NCBI GenBank assembly: GCA_033026295.1
Contig: CM065172.1
Span: 18,595,165 to 18,659,164, forward strand
DNA length: 64,000 nucleotides
From: Channa striata
Taxonomy: Eukaryota > Chordata > Actinopteri > Anabantiformes > Channidae
Direction of reading: 5' to 3'
Within the stretch, counting starts at the first letter, position 1; every line of letters starts with the position of its first letter. This document shows, in pieces, positions 40,101-53,389 of the stretch. Under the pieces are notes generated by a model. The model was given only the letters and a program-made list of their open reading frames with translations. It ran no database searches and was not told where the DNA came from. A program made the translations under genes and the position numbers.

Positions 40101-43100
40101 ATGGCGCTGTTCTCTGCTCTTTGGGTGGTGCTCTTACTCTGCCAGCTTCTGACATCCTCCTCAGCCCAGGTAAGACTCATCAAATCATCCCAGGAGTCAT
40201 GTGTGGGGCTCTTACTGGTCACATTTAATGTTTCAAATGAGCGTATTGGAATATTCCACGTTGAGGATCCAGTCAGTGATGATTGCTCCCGTGTGTGGCT
40301 GATGGTGATGACAGATAATCTCTTTTAGAACTGTAACAGGCCTGAGCTGAAACCGGGGTCTATTCTACAAAGTAATGCCGCGTGAATATGGGACTTTAAC
40401 AATGTCTTTCTGTGTAGTTGACTTTATACTTTATCATATCACCATAACTATCTACAGTCTGCGGTGGCACCTTGCGCACTAGCGGATGAAGTGTTTTCTC
40501 TCAGCTTGTGGAATGCGCGGATTAGAGATCAGCGCACAAAGCCGCCTCTGTTCACCAGGGCTGAGTTTATTTAGAACGTCCTCAGTGAAGCGAGTGTTAC
40601 TGATTTATTTCTGCTTTCGTAGGAACGTGGCCCCTTTACAGCTGTTTATACATGTATCATTAAGATGATTTGTTATAAATATGGTTTGGTTCATAATGTC
40701 CAGGGTAATTTAATTCTCATGCTGTCTATGCCAAACGCACCCAACACCTGTTGTTATAATTTGTCTTTTATCCACTTTATGTCCTTGCGGTTCATATTGT
40801 GGATGCTTCGTGTTAAACTGGAGACATGCACGATTGTAAAGAGTTATTGATGTTGCAGAGGCCAGGGCCCAGAGGACCTACTGGGCCACCAGGACCCACA
40901 GGACTACCAGGAAGGGACGGAATCGATGTGAGTGGACCAGACTGCAACAGTCTCTAAACTTTTAACGTCTTACTTTAGCTAATTGTAGTTTTAATAGTTG
41001 TAAATAAGGAGAAACTTTTTTCACTAATCCACTGATTTCTTTTCATCCTCGTGTGCTTGTGAAAGGTCAACAGGCCACAGACACCATCGTAAAACATTGT
41101 TAATGTGGACCTCACGAGGGCTTCACGGGCTTTTTCATATTACATTTCTGATCTGAATTCCAAAATCTCACTGAGTTACATTTAGTAGAAAGTGTGCACA
41201 AAGGGAAACGTTTCCAGGTGTCTGGTTTTATCACACTGACTCCTCCCACAGCCACTCCTACATGTGCGAAATCACACTGGCAGATGTCAGGTAGGGAGGG
41301 TTGACGGTGTATCCGCTGAAAGGTCTTTTTTAAGGTATTTTTTAAAAACTGGGTGGTTGTTTCTTCTTGTCTCACACTTTGAAGCTTAGATTTTATTCCC
41401 ATGATTAATGGCATGTGCAGTGTGTCCTGTCGACAAATGTGGACAATAGCAAAACAATCCACAAACATGCCATGTATGAGGGAATTTTTCCTTCAATACT
41501 GGCATAGTGTTAAAGAAAAAATATGAGTAATTTCAACTTTATTTGCACAAGTTATAAGGAAATTGGATTATGGGGGCTAAGTAATAATCCCTTAAAATCC
41601 ATTTAGGTTTTTACCTTCTTCAGTGTTGTGTCTGATTTTTGTCAAAGTTTTCTGTTAAGGAGCAAACAGACTTTCAAATGTTCCAAATATTCATGTCCAT
41701 GTCAGGAAATCTCTGAGGAGTTTTAGTCGGTGGATATTTTTGTTTCTCTGGTGAAGTCTGGGCACACAGACGACCCATTCATACATTCCCCAGTCCTGTG
41801 AGACCATCTAGAGTTTCATCTCACACCTCCTCCCTGCACCTTCACCCCCAACCACACACACACACACACACACCAAACACAGGTTTTTATCATGTGACCA
41901 GTTAGTGGTGTTTGTTCCTCGCTACAGTCGCTGATCTAAACATTAGATCCAGCTCAGTGCAGCAGACCAGAGACTCATTGCTCCAGTCAGATTCAAATCA
42001 ATTTGAATCAGGAGCTCCTGATTTTGAAGTCTCATTCTGAACTGAAAGGGTGTTCGCTTTCAAACGAAGTTTGCAGATGAATGAAATGCGTGTTTTCTCA
42101 GTGGTTATGACACCTACTGTTCCTTTATATTTAAAAGGGTAAACCTGGACCTGCTGGACTTCCAGGAAAACCAGTAAGTGTTCCATCAAGCTTCGTTTCT
42201 TCAGAGACTGTATGGAAGTTATTCAGGTAGCAAAGGGGGCTGAACCTCATCAGTTACTGTGTTTAAATAAGGTCCCTCCTTAAGGTGCATTAATTAATGT
42301 TTTTATCCATGCACGTTATGTAGAAATCCAAATGTTGTTCCAAGTGTGTGTAATACTGAGTACATAAAACAAAAAACACATTTTGGAAATCCCTCACCTC
42401 TTCTACCATAAAAGAAAGAATCAAAGGTAAAGTTAGAACAATTATTAGCTATTTGGTAAATGAATTAGCTATTTTATGTATATTCTATTTCTCTGTTCTT
42501 CTATAATAATTCTTAAATAATATATATTTTTCTGACTTCATGTGAATAACTTAATAAATCTCTGTCTGTGTAGGGTCCCAAAGGGAAAGGCGGGATACCA
42601 GGAGCACCAGGGAAAGCAGGCCTGCCAGGACTTCCAGGGGTGGATGTACGTGTCCAAGTAACACACACACACACAAACTACTGTTACACTAAAACAACAC
42701 ACCACCTCTGTCTTTGTAAAGAGATGAATCACGAGGCAGTGATGTTCAGCTGAATGATGTGTTTTCTCTTCAGGGTTTGACGGGTCCTGATGGTCCTGCC
42801 GGGAAAGACGGACCCCCAGGGGAACAAGTGAGTGTGTCTTGGTGTTATAATCCTGCTGGGATGCTGACGATACGCTCCAAAATGTACCCGATTGAGTTTA
42901 TGGCCTCCTCTTCCTCAGACTGCCTCTAACGAATCAGGTCAAACAACTTTAGTCAACAATCACGTGTGCAAACGAACGCGCGCTGACTGAGTTGTGTTAG
43001 ATGAAGATGTTAAGGAGTATCTAACAGGGACAACTCCAGTGTTTCCTTGTCAGATTGGATCTGTCAAGCCAGCTCAGCCCCTTGGTGGAATATTTTTAAT

Positions 43101-46100
43101 GAGGGATCAGAATCGGATTTATTTCTACCGCTTCCCTAATCCGGCTCGGAATGCACACTACTGTTTCCCACCAATCTGTGACACTGTAGGGGATGATGGG
43201 CTTGTTGCCCCAGTGCTGAGGGTAAAGACGTGTCCTGCGAGAGATGCAAGGGCAGGCAGAGTCAAACACGTGACATCAAACTACTGCTATATGTTCTGAT
43301 TAAGCAGGAAGAAATCTACTTCCTACAGATGTGGGGGATGAAAAGATCAATGACAATATCCGCTGTAAGGCACCAAAGCTGCTGTCAGGACAGATAAACC
43401 CCCCAGCAGTTCAACTAATTAGTCAAACTAATGAGGAAGCTTGGATCAACCAATGTCCCTAATTACTCAGAATCATACAAAGACAAACAGGGTCAGGCAG
43501 GACGAGTTTGAGCATAATCACTAAGATAACAGTGTCAGAATTTTCTACTTTGAGGCACATGTAACATCTGGCTCACTGAGGTTTGCAGAACCTAGGTGCA
43601 ACCTCAGCTTTTTTATTGTGTTTGGCCAGTTTATTTGTCGTTTGCCTTCCCACCTCTTGGACAACTCCAATACGGCTTCGAATGGGGGGAATTAGTTGCA
43701 GAAGAAGGAGGAGAGATGGTCACATGGGGTCAGAAACTAAAAACAAAGGGCGACAACCGGAAACCACAATTTGTAGTAATGGAGTTTTTTTACTGACAGA
43801 AATAATAAACAGAGGCACATTGAAAGTGTAATGAAAAAACACCTTTAATATGATTTCAATGTTTTATTCCTTTTGGGCACTATGTAGGCAATCAGGCTCA
43901 GTGATTTATGAAGAAAATGATTGTATTAATATCTGTTTTATTGCTGTAGTTGCAAAGATCACCACACACTGGCTCCATTTGCTCCTATGATACACATTTT
44001 CTTTTGTTTACAGCAAAGTTTTTTAACACATCTATTGGGGTAGTTTTGACTTTGTTGGTGAAACTGAGAGGAGACATCTAACATTCTTTACACTAAATAT
44101 TAATCTGTTTTAAAGTTCTTGTAGAATATAACATCAAATATTGCAACAACAAAATTTGCTGCTTAATGTTTCCAGGTGCAAAATTACAATTGTGTCAACT
44201 GGCAAACAGCCAAAACTCTTTGTGTTTTTTTACACCTTGAATAACCAGAAAAGGGGCAGATTACTGGTGACAACCATTATTATCTGTACATTAGCAGAAA
44301 AACATTATGTTTTGTGGGTTCAAAGATTCATGTTTTAAGGTTATAGGTCTGGGTATAGTCACATATATTAAGCAGATGAAGTTCTAGGTTTCTTTTGCAA
44401 AGCTTGGTGATGACTCAGAGGTTGATTGTTGCAATTGTTCTCTCTACAGGGTGAACCCGGACCTCCTGGGCCGCCCGGGCCTCCTGTAAGTACTTGCACA
44501 TACTATAAAACACCTAAGAAACATCACAGAGACACACAGCAGTATCCGAACACACAGTCGGCCTCGTTCTGGCCATTGAAAAGTATAAAAAATCTAAAGA
44601 CCAGGAATAACAAGCTTACTCTAGGTTTACTCTGTACATGTCCGATTTACAGCAGCATCCTGCAGAAAACTTTCATAGCAGATTAGATGCAGTATTACCT
44701 CACACAGAGGGTAATTGATGTGGAGAGAAAATGAATCAGTCAATGGTGTTTGTGACTTAATTTGCCCTCCTGTGTCTTCCGTAGGGCAGAGGGAGACCAG
44801 GAGCTCCAGTGAGTACACAACACGGCCTTTTATCTCACTCTTATGCCCAGAGAATGATGTTGATCTGTTTTTTTAACTTGTTTGCATCGTGGCAAAGTAT
44901 TCTTGTTTCTCCAGCTCAGATTGTGTGCTGCATTACCTTTTTTTATTTCCAGGGACTACCTGGAACCAATGGGTTGCCAGGTGGAGTGGGACCCCAGGGT
45001 CCAGTGGTGAGTATCTGTCTGATCTTGCCAAAGACAGTGTCCCTCATGTCATCCTCATTAAGTGTTATACCCTGATTCACTATGAGATTCTTGTTGTGTC
45101 TTTGATTGAGCACTGGAGAGGAAGGACCTGCCAGTATTTGCACTGGCCTAGTGTTTCTACCAGGTTGTCCTCTGTCTTCAGGTCACTCAGTTGATGCATA
45201 ATTAGGAGCCTCCATGGTTTTAGACACTGCAGTGTTGGTCTCCAGCCATGGGAATCTATATTACTGGCTTAGTTTTTTTTAAAACCAGGCTAAAAACTCT
45301 GAGTCCTATAATGTAACTGGATTGACATTCCACGGTGAATACCTCCGTATTACAAACTCTGCACTACTAGTTTGTGACATAGCATTAAAGTTTGGTCTGC
45401 CTGACTGTTGTTAGGCTACTGTCAGGGTTACCAACAGTTATAAATGAACATTTACATTAAAATTATCATTTAGATGAGTTATTTGAGCAGTTAATCTGAC
45501 ACTGCAGTGATGAGACCTACTGGAGATGCTGCAGACTGAAGAACAAATGTCAATGTAAACATTATTTTAGTCAGAGGAAATTAATAACCCTGGTCTTCTT
45601 GTACCCATTTTTCAGGGTGCTGAGGGTCTTGCAGGACTTCCTGGACCTCCTGGCCCCGATGGACCTCCAGTAAGTGCAGACATCTTTATCTATAATGTGC
45701 CACTGGATCCATCCACATAAACATACATTTTACACTGCCACCCAGTGGATCTTCTGTTGAATGCCACAGACGGATGTGTTAACACACACACAATGTGATT
45801 TTTCTTGCTTTGTGTTGTCATTTCTCACTCAGGGTCTTCCTGGTACTCTTCACGACCTTAGCGGTGACCTTCTGGTAAAGTTCCAGTCATGCACCCTTGA
45901 AAAACAGCATAATATCAGTAAACTGAAGTGTGTCCACAGCATACAGAGTCTTTAGTGTTTTGTCTCTGTCCTCTGCAGTGTCCTGCAATCTGCCCTCCTG
46001 GTCTACCTGGTCCTCCTGGGATGCCAGGATTCAAGGTAAACTATTCAGCTCTGTTTATTTAATAGTTTTAAATCTCATGCTCCTGAATTTGTCCCAGGAC

Positions 46101-47435
46101 ATTTACTCACTTCCCATCACCTTGCACTCAAACATTTCATCAGACACACTTGTCCATATTCACTTGAGTGTATTTATTCACATGCAGGGTCACACGGGGC
46201 ATAAAGGAGACAAAGGAGAGCCTGGAAAAAATGGAGAGAAGGTGAGTTTAGAATGTGATATAGATGTTTTTTTCCCATCTACACTGCGGCTAACGTAGTC
46301 ACGGAAATATTTGACATAAATTAACCTCTTAAGTTCAGAACATTGTTTATTTGTGAGTACAGTTTTTTGATGCTGTTCTGATCTGGTTCCAGGGTGACGC
46401 TGGCCCACCTGGTCCACCAGGTATCCCTGGCACAGTGGGTCTGCAGGTGAGTTACATAGGATTATTCATAGAAACATCCATCCATTCTTATTTGGATGTT
46501 GCTCCTTATGAGTTATGGCCATTTCAAACAAACTTGTAATATACATTCAGAGTGGACCTTGATTTGTGAATATACCTTCACAATGCTCTAATGTCGTGTT
46601 TCAGGGCCCACGTGGTCTAAGAGGTTTACAAGGCCCAATGGGACCTGTCGGAGACAGAGTAAGCACCTTTTCAAACATGATCACTCACACTTCAGACATT
46701 GAAATGTATGTGTCCTTTGACCTCGTACTCTGTCTGTAGGGCCTGCCTGGTTTCAGAGGCAAGCCTGGCATCGCCGGCATCATTGGAAAGACAGTGAGTC
46801 CCACATTATTTGTAACACACTTTAAATTTTAAAAAATGGTTTAGTGGTAGTTTACATCTAGATTAGCCGACTGGTCCGATCAATGAATAGCTGTGTGTGT
46901 TTCATCTGACATCTCCAGGGCGACGCTGGAGAAAAAGGGCCAGAGGGATTCAAAGGACCTAAAGGAGAAATTGTAAGAGAAAGACCAAGTTTTGACAATC
47001 AATTTTACTTTATGTGTATAATATTTCTAAGTTACTCACCAATGTGTCTTTCAACAGGGGAAAATTGGTCCCAAGGGCGGTCCTGGGGGAGCAGGACCTA
47101 AAGGGGAGCCTGTGAGTGCATATGTGAAAAATTCTCCATGTTTAACATACATCAACCACTAGGGATCATTTTTGAATGTCTTCCATAGGGTATTCCTGGC
47201 AGAGATGGCAAAGATGGTACACCAGGATTAGATGGTGAGAAGGTATGCTGCAGCTTTTCTTCCCCTATGCTGCTTTGATCCAGGTAGTTGTCAGTTCACT
47301 GCCTTATCGAGACTGATATCACAGTCTGTGTTGTCTCTGCTGACAGGGGGATCCTGGACGCCATGGAGTAGTGGGAGAGAAAGGACCTAACGGCCTTCCT
47401 GTGAGTGTTTGAATATTGACTTGAGTCTATTATTA

Positions 47436-47473
<38 letters not shown>

Positions 47474-50400
47474 TCTGTTGTTTGTTGCTGCAGGGTCTAC
47501 CAGGAAAGGCTGGTGAAAAGGGGTCTAAAGGAGAAGCTGTGAGTATTACAAAAGCAAAATTAAAAATACTAACCTAAAGATTGGAGCCATATGAATGACA
47601 ACTATCTGTCTTCTCTTACACCAGGGCGATCCAGGAAAGGCTGGGGAGACGGGACCCTCTGGAGAGCCAGGTATTCCTGTATGTATCTACTGGATTACAG
47701 CCTCTCTGACATGCCACTTAAGTCACAGTGGAACTTTAACAGTGTTGTCTCTAAATGTTCCTGACTCATCCACAAAATCTTTCTCTTTATCCCTCAGGGT
47801 GAGATTGGCGTCCCAGGAGAGAGGGGGATAGCAGGACCCAGAGGAGTGGCCGTGAGTTTGTCATTTTAGAACCTGAGGCAATGTGCTGTATCTACTGTCG
47901 AATTGCTGCACTTCTATAGCTATAAAAGCCTCCAAAGCAACTATTACAGCACATTAAAAAATCATCTTTAACCCATTTATGGCCCAAATTATGATACTCT
48001 CTGCTACACAGATGGCTGTTAAATGTAACCAATTTACACAATCTAGACTCAGCCTGGAGATTAAAGTATGCAGTTTTAATAACCAGAGTGGATATTTTAA
48101 TGACATGAAACTAATTGAAATGACATAAAGCAACCGTAAGCCCACAGTGCAAAACGCATGCAGTGCAAATAGGAGATAAAACTGGAATGGGAATGATGAT
48201 ATGTTATTCATATTCTGCTACAAAAATACCCTGAATATTGCTGCGGATTTGGTGACTTCTTAAGGTGAGGTTACAAAAATTGGGGACCACTGATGAGAGC
48301 AGATACTGTGGAGGAATTCAAGTAAGTCTTTGTTGTCAGGCCCTGTGGTGAGGAAACAGGGGGAACATCTGTAAGAATTAATAGACATCACACACTGCAG
48401 TGTATACTGAATTATAAATCACACGACCACCTCAAACCAAACATCTTTTCTCAAAGACATACAACATTAACAACCAGTTTGTTTACTCCTATTTACATTT
48501 TCTATTAGGATAACATGACAATGTCTGTTTCCAACAGGGAGGCATTGGGCCAGCGGGTAACCCTGGACCTCAGGGAGTGAAAGGTTTTCAGGTCAGTTGC
48601 ATGAAATCACTAATCATCACCAGTGTTTTTATTTTAGTTAACTTACTTTGTGTGTCGTCTGCTACAGGGGGTAAATGGAGCTTTGGGTGATCCAGGTCTT
48701 CCAGGTCCAACAGGAATCCGTGGAGAGTTTGGTGAAAGGGTAAGTTTGACATATTTAACGATAAAAAATGCGCTCCATGGTTTATTATCCACGGTTCAAT
48801 AAGTAATACAACATCAGGCTGTAGCTAATGACTTTTCCCCTTTAATTATAACGTCTATTCTGGTAATTGTTATTGAATTTAGTTAATTAATCAATAAAAC
48901 ATTTTTTTTTGTGGAATGTCTGCAAATACAGGCCCATCACAGGACCACTGTGATGCCAAAAAAGTTTTGTTTTGTGCAACCAACGGTCAAAAACCCAGAA
49001 AACATCCACTTTACTACAGTATCATAGTAAACTAATAGGCTACAATATTTGTATTTGCAAAATATTTACAGACTAATCATTTGTTAATTGCCTGATTGTA
49101 GCAGCTCTAACATAGTATATGACAACAACAGATATATATGAACACATCTTTTTTAAGTCCCTTCAAATTCAAGTCCAAATATTACACAGCAGAGAGGAAA
49201 CCATCGCTGTCTTTGTGCTATGATCTCCAACTGCAGCCAGCAGAGAGGCTCGCACACAAAGCCGCCTCCTGTTCGGACTCTGAAGACAGAACAAAGCAGG
49301 TCCTTATACCTCTGCTGGTTGCCCCCAAACAGCCCACCTCACTTCCCTTCATGCCTCCTGCCTTCTCCCACAGTCGGCCTTTGACAAACGTCTCTACATG
49401 GCTCTCATTTATTCTTTCTCTCTCCTTCTTCAACTCCTGTAGGGTCCATTTGGAGCTTCTGGACCTAAAGGAGATGTGGTAAATATTTTAAAGTCATAGT
49501 TCCAGGTGTAAATTTGACCTTCACCACGTGCATGGACACAGGTCACACCTGTTCCAGGGTTACAAGTGAGACATTTCTACTTCAGATGGTGTTAAATGGG
49601 TTTCAGGATCCAAGAAAGAACATGTTTTTTTTTCTCATTGATGATACTAAAACTGATTTATACCATCAAGACTTTTTAGAATATTCGGATTCATACATAA
49701 ACATTTAAAAATGGAAAAAATGCACATCTATTAAACAGCAATGATCTGAAATGTCATCTTTTCCTTTAGGGTGTAGCAGGAAGTGATGGTTTACCAGGAG
49801 AGAACGGAGAACCTGTAAGTATTATTTTTAAGTCTGTTGAATTTCATATTCTAAATCAGAATCCAAACACTAATTATTGGTTCTATTGTTTATAAACATG
49901 GAAGGAGAAAACATATCACACAGATTTTACAATGTTTACATGGTTGCCTGTGTGTTTGTTTATTGATTTTAATATTTTTGCAATTTATAAAGACATGTAT
50001 TAGGCTCTGACTGGTTCCCTGGCACAAATCTTGTCATTTTTGTTTGTCTCAAAATAGTTTTTGTGTATTTGTACTAGCTTGTAAGTAATCTTTAAATGAA
50101 TTAAGTGACAAATGCATTAACCTCAATGAAAGGTGCCTGATTGATTGATTGGTTGATTGATTGGTTGATTGATTGTATTGTCTAAAATTCTATTTTCTTC
50201 AGGGTCCTTTTGGACCAGTTGGACAAAAAGGAGAGGTGAGATACATTTCATTCATATAAGTTTCAATTCAACTTTGTTTCTAAATCCACTTAAAACAAAG
50301 TAATCTGAAGGCAAAAAAAAATCACACCTATACAGATTTATAAGGAAAACCCAACTAATCCGCCTTAGGCAGGCGCTAGGCAACTGTGGAGAAAAAAACC

Positions 50401-53389
50401 CATCATATTTTTAATTAATATTTTGTATATTTATCAGCCTCTTTACCATTTCTACTCCTATAGTCATAAAATTAAATAACCCTTTTGCAGTGACTACCAT
50501 TTATTTTAACATCTATCCATTACTTACAGTTTATTTATTGGTTTTAGAAAACTACTTATATAACTCATTAGTTTTAGCTTTAATGCTAAATAAAAATACA
50601 GTGCACAGACTATAACTGAGCCAGTATGAGCTCTTTTAAAATTGAATTTGTAAATATTTAAAATTAGCTTAGCTACTCCCTCAATCTTATATTGCACCCC
50701 AAACAAGTCCTCCCCAGCTGGGAATCACTGCAGAAGACGTCTGTCTATTAACACAAACTGTAGTTGGCTCAGATGTTGTGTGTGGGTGTAATTAGCAGCA
50801 CGAGTGTGTTCCAAACTCTCTGTCTGCTCCCTCACTGAACATTAAAAACTGGGCTGTAGCTCTAAGCTGTTGCCCACTTGTCAGAGTCATTGCACATGAT
50901 TCAGCCTTGCATTCCAGGATTTAATAGGATTAATTAGGAATTGCTGCTTTAGCTTTATTGGCCTGTTCGCTGCTATAGCCACAAGGGAGAGACGAGTCAC
51001 ATTTAAGTAATTAGAGACGCAGTACCAATGAGCATCACTCTCATAGACTCATTTACTGTTAGCTGTGATCGTTGGAATGATTATCAAGCAACAAGATGCC
51101 ATATGAATCCGCCTCCACAGCGTCTCAACAGACCCAGTTTGCTCTTTAGTTGGTGTTTAGTCAGCGATCAAATCAGATACTCTTGGTTTTTTTAGCTCCA
51201 GTTTGGTCGAAATTGATTTCTAAATTTTTTAAACATTTGACAAGTTATTTAAACAATTATTTTGGTTGGTTACAGTCAGGCAAGCGTGGTGAGTTGGGGC
51301 CTAAGGGAGTGACAGGTCCACAAGGTGAGCTCGGTGCACGAGGGCTTCCAGGAAAACCAGGACCTATGGGCTTTCAGGGGGAACAAGGTCTGCCTGGAAT
51401 TGCAGGGAAGACAGGTGTACCTGTGAGTGTTTTTTTATCTGTGCAAAACTATGAAATCTTTAATAAAAGCATTGTTAATTATTAACACAAATTAACAAAA
51501 GGAAAAAGGTAAAAACAGACACTTTCTGTGTTTCAGGGTAAACTGGCAAGTGAGCAGCACATCAGAGAGCTGTGTGGCTCAATGATTGATGGTGAGAGAG
51601 TTTTGCCTGTATTTAAGTCCGATGATGAACAAAGGGCATGATCAGAAATTGAGCTCTTGGTTTTTTCTGTCACGCAGATCAGATTGCACAGCTAGCCGCT
51701 AACATTCGAAGACCCCTGGCTCCTGGTTTAGTGGGCCGCCCAGGCCCTGCTGGGTCTCCTGGAAAGCCAGGAGATTCTGGCTCTATCGGGCATCCAGGTG
51801 CCCGCGGACCTCCAGGGTACAGAGGCCTGCCAGGAGAACTTGGAGATCCTGGTCCCAGAGGTATACAAATCTTAAAACCAGCATGAAGTCCTAGAAACAT
51901 AAAATATATTCAAGAGTGCCTCTTCAGGTGTGTCAGGGCATGATTTAATTATTGAAATCAGAGGTGGACTCAGATCTTTCAAGCAATAGAATAGAACCAG
52001 TGTAACAATGTCAAATATTCTGTTACAAGTGGAAGCTCTGTATTCAAATTCTATTTGAGTAGAAGAAAAATGTATATTTCAAACATACACGAATCAGGAC
52101 TAACATTATGACCACCTCAGTAATTTAAAATAGGGTGGCCAAATCATTAGAACCACGTCTTTTAAAATGCTAGACTCCACTACCCTCTTTGACCCCAGTA
52201 ACAAACACATAGTAGAATTATCACCTTTCTGACAGTTTCAACTAAAAACTGAGACCTTATAACCTTCTAAAAATAGAATTTTTTTGGTGGAGCCACTGTA
52301 TTGGATTGCATGAAATTGCACAGGTCGTTAAATTATTATGTCTGATAAGTGTATATATTACACTATGGGATTTCCAAAACAGCAATACATTATTAGTTTT
52401 AAAGATTTGATAATAAAGATGTTGTAAAGACCAGTGTTTCCCAACCCATAGGTAACCCCCCCCCAAACGATCATAAGACAAATCAGACCATTAGTGGGGT
52501 AATCAAGAGAATAGGGGATAGATGGATTACTGAATGGGACTATCACTGGCCCAGAAGCCCGAGTGGTCAGAGGCTCCATGGGCCACAATTCATAGTTATA
52601 GTCAGAAGACTGGACTAATTATGACTGGAAGATAAAAATAACCAAAAACACTAAATGACTAAACACAAAATGACCAAAAACCTTCTAAAATCAGAAAACA
52701 AGCAGACTTAAACTGACATAATATAAATGATTGGAGGTGTGTGTCTGTGTGTGTGCACTGCTTCTCATAATCTGCCCATGCTTAGAACTGAACTTCCTGT
52801 AAAACACTAGTGATTAAAATGTTCTATTTTCACAACAGGGGATATTGGTGAACCCGGTGATAAGGGCTCCATTGGTAAAGCCATTGACGGGCCCACTGGA
52901 GACCAAGGATACCAGGGTACATGATCAACAGCACACTCTAATATGAGCCAGAACACTGATTACAGTTATAATACGAAGATTAACTATGGCTGTGTTCCAG
53001 AAAGCCGTAAATTGTTTATTGGCACAATTTTACCTAAGCTGTCAGTAAAGTTTATAATTACATTGAGCTTTTCAAAATGACAAACTATCATGTCAGATTT
53101 TAGTTGGTTTAATGGTTTAATTTTGAAAAAATATTGCATCTATTAATACTGTTTGTCGTAAGTTTCGAGCAGCCTTTTGCTTAGCCCCTGCCTTCTGTCC
53201 CCAGGTCTTCCAGGAGTACCTGGCATTGTCAAACATGGGCGTGATGGCTCTGCGGGAGATCCAGGTGAGCCTGGAGAGCCAGGCAGAGTAGGTAGGACTG
53301 GGCATCAGGGACCTCCAGGTATCTGTGATACATCAGCCTGCCAGGGAGCATCAGTCGCTGGGAAATCCTCCAACCCCAAAAACAATTAA
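40101..53389 (+). CDS. col9a3: Collagen type IX alpha-3 chain
   Basis: Thirty-two coding exons spliced in frame encode 679 residues; human COL9A3 has 684, and 32 exons as I recall. Residues 1-23 are a signal peptide ending SSSAQ. COL3 (Gly-X-Y) follows to about residue 156. NC3 is in exons 10-11 and carries the cysteine pair CPAIC (171 and 175), which links the three chains. COL2 runs to about 515. NC2 (exons 29-30; EQHIRELCGSMI, Cys526) comes next, then COL1, and NC1 ends with CDTSAC (Cys659 and Cys664) and a short basic tail. Most triple-helical exons are 54, 36, 45 or 72 bases and begin with a whole Gly codon, as in fibril-associated collagens. The product assembles with alpha-1(IX) and alpha-2(IX) into a heterotrimer on type II collagen fibrils in cartilage and vitreous. 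All phases agree and I see no break. Confidence 0.97.
41853..41873. repeat. CA microsatellite in col9a3 intron 2
   Basis: A pure CA run of about ten units, flanked by C-rich DNA. A second, shorter CA run lies just after exon 4 near 42660-42675. Confidence 0.95.
41990..42023. repeat. Two overlapping palindromes in col9a3 intron 2
   Basis: A 20-base inverted repeat with arms GATTCAAAT/ATTTGAATC (41990-42009, two-base centre) overlaps a perfect 18-base palindrome AATCAGGAGCTCCTGATT (42006-42023). Together they could form a double hairpin. They lie about 115 bases before exon 3. Confidence 0.85.
47428..47473. repeat. ATT/ATC trinucleotide-type microsatellite in col9a3 intron 19
   Basis: About nine TAT/ATT units grade into ATTATC units. 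It sits about 20 bases before exon 20, so its length could affect the branch-point region of that intron. Confidence 0.9.
50138..50176. repeat. GATT tetranucleotide repeat in col9a3 intron 26
   Basis: Imperfect tandem GATT/GGTT units ending about 26 bases before exon 27. Confidence 0.9.
51958..52078. repeat. Decayed teleost dispersed repeat in col9a3 intron 30
   Basis: GTGGACTCAGATCTTTCAAG, then GTGTAACAATGTCAAATATTC, TGTTACAAGTGGAAG and TATTTGAGTAGAAG follow the order of a common teleost repeat (ACTCAGATCCTTTACT, TACTCTGTTACAAGTAAAAG, CTTAAGTAAAAGTA). Related traces appear near 21421-21500 and 28645-28700. This copy is heavily decayed. Confidence 0.55.

Larger units (their letters stand above)
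40101..53389 (+). other. col9a3: Exon map of col9a3 (32 coding exons)
   Basis: Exons: 40101-40169, 40859-40927, 42138-42173, 42574-42645, 42774-42827, 44450-44485, 44785-44808, 44953-45006, 45616-45669, 45833-45874, 45979-46035, 46188-46241, 46393-46446, 46605-46658, 46740-46793, 46919-46972, 47058-47111, 47189-47242, 47347-47400, 47494-47538, 47625-47678, 47798-47851, 48538-48591, 48668-48739, 49443-49478, 49770-49814, 50203-50235, 51276-51422, 51537-51591, 51678-51860, 52839-52916, 53205-53389. Exons 1-28 end in phase 0, exons 29-31 in phase 1. Exon 7 codes for eight residues (GRGRPGAP) and so breaks the Gly triplet register. Exon 27 ends inside a triplet that exon 28 completes with Ser. 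All introns start GT and end AG. Longer introns (exons 2-3, 5-6, 24-25, 27-28, 30-31) hold only simple repeats and decayed repeats. Confidence 0.93.
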
